Source of the DNA: Thiobacillus sp.
Lineage (GTDB): Bacteria; Pseudomonadota; Gammaproteobacteria; Burkholderiales; Thiobacillaceae
Reading direction: 5' to 3'
Assembly: GCA_020217265.1 (NCBI GenBank)
Contig: JAIWOS010000004.1
Span: forward strand, 1-10,000
Length of the DNA stretch: 10,000 bases
A program made the translations under genes and the position numbers. A model generated the notes under the pieces. That model saw nothing but the letters and a program-made list of their open reading frames with translations, did not search any database and was not told the origin of the DNA. This document shows positions 5,530-10,000 of the stretch, in pieces. The first letter of the stretch is position 1. The number at the start of each line of letters is the position of its first letter.

Positions 5530-5721
5530 ATGTACGTTGCCCCGAGCCTTGCTATCCGCATCGCTGCTATCGCCCCCCACCTTACCCCCGATGAGGCCGG
5601 GCTAATGTTCGAAATTGCTGAAGCCTTCGCCGATGAGCCGGGCGAACTTTCGTTGTGCCTTGGTGAGCAAGTCGAGATTTTCGAGCGGCGAATCATCATT
5701 GATGCGCTTCGGGGCCGCTAG
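5530..5721 (+). CDS. Hypothetical small protein, 63 aa
   Basis: ATG 5530 has GGAG (5519-5522) 7 bp upstream. Sequence MYVAPSLAIRIAAIAPHLTP, then helices DEAGLMFEIAEAFADEPG and GEQVEIFERRIIIDALRGR: a short acidic helical protein with no signal peptide or obvious metal site. It is the last gene before the tRNA and the likely element boundary. The same frame is open upstream to 5410, so a longer product (through a T7 run) is conceivable. Function unknown; the size would fit a small regulator or antitoxin-like protein, but nothing specific supports that. Confidence 0.6.
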   Translation: MYVAPSLAIRIAAIAPHLTPDEAGLMFEIAEAFADEPGELSLCLGEQVEIFERRIIIDALRGR

Positions 5722-5835
5722 CTGCCGCGCTGACTGTACCCAATTCCGGGCCGAATCAAGCGCCCGACGTTTGAGTGGGTCTTTGTGGGGGTTTTCTATC
5801 TGGTCGGCCCGAAAGCCGCATGGAGTATGGGGGTT

Positions 5836-5929
5836 TGGCGGAGACGGAGGGATTCGAACCCTCGATGCAGGTTTAAGCCCGCATGCTCCCTTAGCAGGGG
5901 AGTACCTTCAACCTCTCGGCCACGTCTCC
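5836..5929 (-). tRNA. tRNA-Ser(GCU)
   Basis: Class II tRNA. The acceptor stem GGAGACG/CGTCTCC closes with discriminator G and an encoded CCA at the 3' end (5836-5838). The anticodon loop CTGCTAA lies at 5891-5897, anticodon GCT at 5893-5895, on a 5-bp stem CTCCC/GGGAG. The long variable arm ATGCGGG-CTTAAA-CCTGCAT marks a serine tRNA, and the T-loop reads GGTTCGAATCC. It reads AGC and AGU codons. It lies 43 bp after lysC on the same strand. Its 3' end faces the integrative element, as expected if it serves as an attachment site. Confidence 0.97.
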
Positions 5930-5972
5930 GAACCGCCGCGCATTGTATCGGAAGGCACGGCGGAACGCCACC

Positions 5973-7202
5973 TCAGGCCGGTGCCTTGTCGAGTTCGAAG
6001 GCCTGGTGCAACGCGCGCACGGCGAGTTCCATGTACTTGTCCTCGACCACCACGGAAATCTTGATTTCGGAGGTTGAGATCATCTGCAGGTTGATGTTTT
6101 CCTTGGAGAGCGTCTCGAACATCTTGCGCGCAACGCCCACGTGCGAGCGCATGCCGACGCCGACGATGGAAACCTTGGCGATCTTGTCGTCGCCGGTGAC
6201 CTCGCGTGCTCCGATGGCGGATGCGGTCGACTTGACGATGTCCATCGCCCGCGCGAAGTCGTTGCGATGGACGGTGAAGGTGAAATCGGTGGTGTTCGCG
6301 TGGCCGATGTTCTGCACGATCATGTCGACGTCGATGTTGGCGTCGGCGACCGGGCCGAGGATCTTGTAGGCGATGCCGGGATGGTCGGGCACGCCGACCA
6401 CGGTGATTTTCGCTTCGTCGCGGTTGAAGGCGATGCCGGAGATGACGGGTTGTTCCATTTGATCGTTTTCCTCGAACGTGATGAGCGTGCCGTCGCCTTC
6501 GTCCTGAAAGCTGGACAGCACGCGCAGTTTGACCTTGTATTTGCCAGCGAACTCGACCGAGCGGATCTGCAGCACCTTGGAGCCGAGGCTCGCCATTTCC
6601 AGCATTTCCTCGAAGGTGATGGTCTTGAGGCGCTTGGCCTCGGGCACGATGCGCGGGTCGGTGGTGTAGACGCCGTCGACGTCGGTGTAAATCTGGCACT
6701 CGTCGGCCTTCAGCGCCGCGGCGAGCGCCACGCCGGTGGTGTCGGAACCGCCGCGTCCCAGGGTGGTGATGTTGCCGTCGGCGTCCACGCCCTGGAAGCC
6801 TGCGACGACGACCACGTGGCCCGAGTCCAGGTCGCGCCGCATGTTGGCTTCGTCGATGCTGAGGATACGCGCCTTGGTGAACGCATTGTCGGTGAGGATG
6901 CGCACCTGCGAGCCGGTATAGCTTTTCGCCTTGAGGCCCAGGTCCTTCAGCGCCATTGCCAGCAGTGCGATGGTGACCTGCTCGCCGGTGGACACCAGCA
7001 TGTCGAGCTCGCGCGGATCGGGCTGGGCCTGAATGTCCTTGGCGAGCGCGATCAGGCGGTTGGTCTCGCCCGACATGGCGGAGAGCACGACGACGACCTG
7101 ATGGCCGAGCATCTTGAACTTGGCGACGCGTTCCGCGACGGCGCGGATGCGTTCGACGTTGGCGACCGAGGTGCCGCCGTATTTTTGTACGATGAGTGCC
7201 AT
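5973..7202 (-). CDS. lysC: Aspartate kinase, 409 aa
   Basis: Phosphorylates L-aspartate with ATP, the first step to lysine, threonine, methionine and diaminopimelate; cytosolic. The N-terminal amino-acid-kinase domain (1-240) has KYGGTSV at 7-13, STGEQ at 71-75, the GRGGSDTT loop at 149-156 and YTDVDGVYTTDPR at 172-184. Two ACT domains follow (about 265-330 with VPDHPGIAYKILG, and 342-409 with VGMRSHVGVARKMFETL), which normally bind lysine and/or threonine for feedback inhibition. Length is that of the lysine/threonine-type monofunctional enzyme common in betaproteobacteria. It begins 39 bp after the rlmD stop, with no strong ribosome binding site visible (CCCCAGAA before ATG). An internal Met249 with an upstream GAGGA could start a separate beta subunit. 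Confidence 0.97.
   Translation of the reverse strand: MALIVQKYGGTSVANVERIRAVAERVAKFKMLGHQVVVVLSAMSGETNRLIALAKDIQAQPDPRELDMLVSTGEQVTIALLAMALKDLGLKAKSYTGSQVRILTDNAFTKARILSIDEANMRRDLDSGHVVVVAGFQGVDADGNITTLGRGGSDTTGVALAAALKADECQIYTDVDGVYTTDPRIVPEAKRLKTITFEEMLEMASLGSKVLQIRSVEFAGKYKVKLRVLSSFQDEGDGTLITFEENDQMEQPVISGIAFNRDEAKITVVGVPDHPGIAYKILGPVADANIDVDMIVQNIGHANTTDFTFTVHRNDFARAMDIVKSTASAIGAREVTGDDKIAKVSIVGVGMRSHVGVARKMFETLSKENINLQMISTSEIKISVVVEDKYMELAVRALHQAFELDKAPA
6456..6473 (-). promoter_or_regulatory. Possible internal RBS and start for an aspartokinase beta subunit
   Basis: On the minus strand GAGGA (6473-6469) lies 10 bp before an in-frame ATG (6458-6456) that encodes Met249, at the junction between kinase and ACT domains (MEQPVISGIAF). 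In Bacillus aspartokinase II and in Corynebacterium glutamicum LysC a beta subunit starts at the equivalent place (near residue 250). Here the product would be 161 aa. The spacing is somewhat long, so it is only a candidate. Confidence 0.35.
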
Positions 7203-7241
7203 TTCTGGGGACGAGGGACGGAAAAGCGGAATTTTAAGGGA

Positions 7242-8540
7242 TTAGCGTTCGAAAAGCGCGACCGACTCGACGTGTGCCGTGTGCGGGAACATGTTGGCGA
7301 CGCCCGCGGCGCGCAAGCGGTAGCCTTTGACGTGCACCAGCACCTCGGCGTCGCGCGCCAGCGTGGCGGGGTCGCACGAGACGTAGACGATGCGCTGCGG
7401 CGCCCCGGCATCGGGCAGGGATTTCACCACCTCGATGGCGCCGGAACGCGGCGGGTCGATGAGCAGCTTGTCGAGATGCCCGAGCGCGGTGAACTTCTCC
7501 GGCGTCATCTCGAACAGGTTGTCGACGGCGAAGCGGGCATTGGGCAGGCGGTTGCGCAGGGCGTTTTCCTGCGCGCGCGCGACGAGCTCCGCGCTGCCCT
7601 CGATGCCGAGCACGTCGGCGCCGCGGGTGGCGATGGGCAGGGTGAAGTTGCCCAGTCCGCAGAAGAGGTCGGCGATGCGCTCGCCGGGCTGCGGATCGAG
7701 CAGGCGCAGCGCGCGGCTCACCAGCGCGCGGTTGATCGCGGTGTTGACCTGGGTGAACTCGGTGGGCTTGAACGGCATGACCAGCCCGAATTCGGGCAGG
7801 TTGTAGCTGAGTTCGGGGGCGATGTTCGGCCAGAACGGTCGCGCGGTATCGGGGCCTTTGCGCTGTTCCCAGACATGCACGCCGTGCCGGTCGGCAAAAG
7901 CGCGCACGTGGGCGGCGTCTTCGTCGGTCCACGGTTCGAGCAGGCGGAACACCAGCACGGTGACGTGTTCGCCGACGGCGATTTCGATTTGCGGGATGCG
8001 GTCGGAATTGGACAGCCCGCCGATCAGCGCGCGCAGCGGCTGGATCAGCGCCGCGACATCGGCGGTGAGGATCTCGCAGCTTTCCATGTCTGCGATGAAA
8101 CTGGAGCGTTTTTCATGGAAGCCGACCAGCACGCCGCCCTTCTTGTCCACGCGCCGCACCGACAGCCGCGAGCGGTGGCGGTAATTCCAGGTGGGGCCGT
8201 GCAGGGCGCGCAGCATCAGTTCTGGCTTTACCTTGCCGATGCGGGCGAGGTTTTCTTCCAGCACGCGCTGCTTGGCGGCGACCTGTGCGCTGGCCTCCAG
8301 GTGTTGCATCGAACAACCGCCGCAGCGTCCGAAGTAGCGGCATTTCGGCGTGGCGCGCTGCGCGCTCGCCTTGAGGATGACCACCGCGTTGGCCGAGTTG
8401 TACTTGGCGTGCTTGCGGTAGATGGAGATTTCGGCGCGCTCGCCCGCCAGTGCACCGTCGACAAAGGTGACCTTGCCGTCGATGCGCGCGACGCCGTGTC
8501 CCTCGTGGTCGAGGGACAGGATGTCGACCACCGGGTTCAT
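7242..8540 (-). CDS. rlmD: 23S rRNA (uracil1939-C5)-methyltransferase, 432 aa
   Basis: SAM-dependent enzyme that makes m5U1939 in 23S rRNA. Domains in order: TRAM RNA-binding domain (1-60), [4Fe-4S] cluster cysteines Cys67, Cys73, Cys76 and Cys155, and a Rossmann methyltransferase domain. The latter carries DLFCGLGNF (291-299) for SAM, IDPPRSG (361-367), the nucleophile Cys389 in [12 protein letters not shown] and the general base Glu425 in [13 protein letters not shown]. Length and the nucleophile position agree with E. coli RlmD (433 aa, Cys389). ATG 8540 is chosen because it overlaps the exonuclease stop (ATGA) and begins the TRAM domain; the frame is open further upstream but only inside the exonuclease gene. 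Confidence 0.96.
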   Translation of the reverse strand: MNPVVDILSLDHEGHGVARIDGKVTFVDGALAGERAEISIYRKHAKYNSANAVVILKASAQRATPKCRYFGRCGGCSMQHLEASAQVAAKQRVLEENLARIGKVKPELMLRALHGPTWNYRHRSRLSVRRVDKKGGVLVGFHEKRSSFIADMESCEILTADVAALIQPLRALIGGLSNSDRIPQIEIAVGEHVTVLVFRLLEPWTDEDAAHVRAFADRHGVHVWEQRKGPDTARPFWPNIAPELSYNLPEFGLVMPFKPTEFTQVNTAINRALVSRALRLLDPQPGERIADLFCGLGNFTLPIATRGADVLGIEGSAELVARAQENALRNRLPNARFAVDNLFEMTPEKFTALGHLDKLLIDPPRSGAIEVVKSLPDAGAPQRIVYVSCDPATLARDAEVLVHVKGYRLRAAGVANMFPHTAHVESVALFER

Positions 8541-9313
8541 GCCCACGCCGCCAGAAATTCCTGCCAGTGCGACGCCGGATGGCTGGAGACGGTGCTGCGG
8601 GCAAGTTCGATCTCGCTGTCGTAGGCCGCATCGTTGAGCGTACCGCGCATTTTCTGGAAGCGCAGATAGACGAGCCAGGTGTTCAGCACGTCGGTTTCGC
8701 AGTAGTTGCGGATGGCGTCGATCTCGCCGGCCTGGTACGCCTCCAGCACCTTGGAGCCGTCCATCCCTAGCTTGCCGGGAAACCCGCACAGCTTGGCCAT
8801 GTCATCCAGCGGCGCGTTGGCGCGTGGCTGGTACATCGCCAGCACGTCCATGAGATCGAGATGGCGGGTATGGTAGCGACCGAGATAGTTGTTCCACTTG
8901 AACTCCTTGTCGTCGTCGCCCCAGTCCCAGTAGCGCGGTGCGGCCACGCCGTGGATCAGGCTGCGGTAATGCAGCACGGGCAGGTCGAAGCCGCCGCCGT
9001 TCCATGACACGAGTTGCGGTGTGTAGCGCTCGATGCCGTCGTAAAAGCGCTGGATCAGTTCGGCTTCGCCGCTGTCGCGTTCGCCCAGCGACCAGACCTT
9101 GAGCTGGTCACCGTGCCGCAACACGCAGGAAATCGCGACGACGCGGTGCAGATGGTGCGGCATGAAGTCGCTGCCGGTTTTCTGGCGGCGGGCGAGCAGC
9201 GCCATTTCGGCGAGTTCGGCCTGTGGCAGGGCGGCTGCGTCGATGCCGTTGACGGCGGCGAAACCTGCGAGATCGGGGATCGTCTCGATGTCGAAAACCA
9301 GGGTGGGGTGCAT
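8537..9313 (-). CDS. Predicted 3'-5' exonuclease, PolB-like (DNA_pol_B_exo2), 258 aa
   Basis: Member of the DnaQ/RNase H-like exonuclease fold related to the proofreading domain of family B polymerases. Exo I is FDIET (Asp8, Glu10), Exo II is [12 protein letters not shown] (Asn105, Asp110) and Exo III is [10 protein letters not shown] (Tyr204, Asp208), all with the catalytic carboxylates in place. The [10 protein letters not shown] stretch (152-161) before Exo III is also typical. It has no polymerase domain, as usual for this stand-alone family; the substrate in the cell is not known. It overlaps rlmD by 4 bp. Upstream on the minus strand a TAAAAT element near 9340 might be a -10 box, but no good -35 is visible. 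Confidence 0.9.
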   Translation of the reverse strand: MHPTLVFDIETIPDLAGFAAVNGIDAAALPQAELAEMALLARRQKTGSDFMPHHLHRVVAISCVLRHGDQLKVWSLGERDSGEAELIQRFYDGIERYTPQLVSWNGGGFDLPVLHYRSLIHGVAAPRYWDWGDDDKEFKWNNYLGRYHTRHLDLMDVLAMYQPRANAPLDDMAKLCGFPGKLGMDGSKVLEAYQAGEIDAIRNYCETDVLNTWLVYLRFQKMRGTLNDAAYDSEIELARSTVSSHPASHWQEFLAAWA

Positions 9314-9362
9314 GGGACGGTTTCGAGAAAAACCGCCATTTTACGCTGTCCGGCGTCCGGCC

Positions 9363-10000
9363 CTAAAGCAGGGCGGTGTCGAGCGCCGAGGCGGCGATGA
9401 GGGCGTCAAGATAGGCGACGGAAATCTGGTGCAAGGGGATGTCGAGTTGTTGAGAATAAGCCGCCAGCGTGTCGGCGTCATTCACCTCGCAGGCATGGAC
9501 CAGCCGCAGCAACGACCCTTCCGGCGTGGGTTGGGCCGACAGGGCGCGTGCCGTGGGTGCAGGCAGGGCGAGTTTGCGGACCAGCGCTTCCAGCGGCAGC
9601 CCCAGCGCGTGAGGCGCAATCGACAACAGTCCGATTTCGAATGCGGCGGCGGCGCTTTCGGCAGGCGCGCCCAGGCGGGTGATCTTGCCCATGAACAGCG
9701 CACGGGTAAGCGCACTCACGGCATGCTGCCGCGCAGCCTCAGACGGCTGGGTTCCCGCCAGCGCCAGCAGGACAGCAACGCGGCTGGCGCGCTGTGACCC
9801 CAGCATGACCAGCGCATGGGCTGCGGATTCGGCGGGGCGGCTGAGTCCGCCTGCCGGCGAATTGGCGATGGCGAGCAGGCGCGGCGCCAATTTCGGGTTG
9901 AGGCGGAAGTAGGACGTCAGCATGTCCACCGAGCGCCCCAGCGCGATGGTCAGCAGGTCGAGCTGCATGGCCTGTTCCTGCGAGCGGCTCGACGCCGCGC
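9363..10000 (-). CDS. EAL/HDOD signalling protein (COG3434-like), C-terminal part
   Basis: The frame is open to the right edge of the window, so the true start and any N-terminal EAL domain are off the window; an ATG at 9968 is probably internal. Visible is an HDOD domain: YFRLNPKLAPRLLAIANSPAGGL, then SRPAESAAHALVMLGSQR and a helical C-terminal half (AESAAAAFEIGLLSIAPHAL to QISVAYLDALIAA). This layout matches the C-terminal region of EAL-HDOD proteins linked to cyclic di-GMP signalling. The HDOD domain lacks the His-Asp metal motif of true HD phosphohydrolases, as the family does. The stop is 49 bp upstream of the exonuclease start on the same strand. Confidence 0.8.
   Translation of the reverse strand, partial: AASSRSQEQAMQLDLLTIALGRSVDMLTSYFRLNPKLAPRLLAIANSPAGGLSRPAESAAHALVMLGSQRASRVAVLLALAGTQPSEAARQHAVSALTRALFMGKITRLGAPAESAAAAFEIGLLSIAPHALGLPLEALVRKLALPAPTARALSAQPTPEGSLLRLVHACEVNDADTLAAYSQQLDIPLHQISVAYLDALIAASALDTALL

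Noticed and set aside
7242..7932. Arg/Pro-rich minus-strand frame within rlmD
   Set aside because: An out-of-frame shadow of rlmD with a composition typical of GC-rich overlapping frames.
6141..8624. Very long plus-strand open frame (827 codons) opposite lysC and rlmD
   Set aside because: It lies antisense to two firmly identified genes, and its product has the Gly/Asp/His/Val/Ala-rich composition typical of antisense frames in GC-rich DNA. No domain or ribosome binding site supports it.
8541..8789. Upstream extension of the rlmD frame
   Set aside because: The extra 83 residues lie wholly within the exonuclease gene, and the TRAM domain begins at the ATG of 8540, which has the usual ATGA overlap.

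Overview
The window joins two kinds of DNA. The right part (about 5.84-10 kb, all minus strand) is ordinary chromosome of a GC-rich proteobacterium: an EAL/HDOD-type signalling protein (partial), a PolB-like 3'-5' exonuclease, RlmD (23S rRNA m5U1939 methyltransferase), aspartate kinase and tRNA-Ser(GCU). Protein character and the lysC/tRNA-Ser arrangement fit a betaproteobacterium (perhaps Thiobacillus- or Nitrosomonadales-like). The class is an inference and the genus cannot be settled from this sequence.

The left part (1 to about 5.8 kb, all plus strand) is a compact integrative element. It starts inside a P4-type tyrosine integrase whose N-terminus lies off the left edge. A 161-aa protein of unknown function overlaps the integrase stop, and a rho-independent terminator follows. 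A second transcription unit then runs from 1636 to 5292: an AlpA-like DNA-binding protein, a small winged-helix protein, a phage replication-initiator-like protein, a coiled-coil protein, three further unrecognised proteins and a BamE/SmpA-like lipoprotein. Gene junctions are overlaps (ATGA or GTGA) or short gaps. A strong 12-bp-stem hairpin at 5304-5331 closes the unit. The 5.3-5.72 kb stretch holds a 63-aa small gene preceded by a two-frame open region with a T7 run. There are no capsid, tail, large terminase or conjugation genes, so the element looks like a satellite or a reduced prophage.

Three regulatory or replication structures stand out. An 11-bp perfect inverted repeat overlaps the ribosome binding site and start of the AlpA-like gene. 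A 22-bp tandem repeat (about 3.6 copies) followed by an A-rich stretch lies inside the replication gene, as in the lambda O/ori arrangement. A T-homopolymer sits where two open frames meet near 5424-5430. The 3' end of tRNA-Ser(GCU) faces the element and is the natural candidate for its right boundary, but the partner repeat would be outside the window.

In the chromosome part, exonuclease and rlmD overlap by 4 bp, lysC follows 39 bp later and tRNA-Ser 43 bp after lysC, which suggests one transcription unit.
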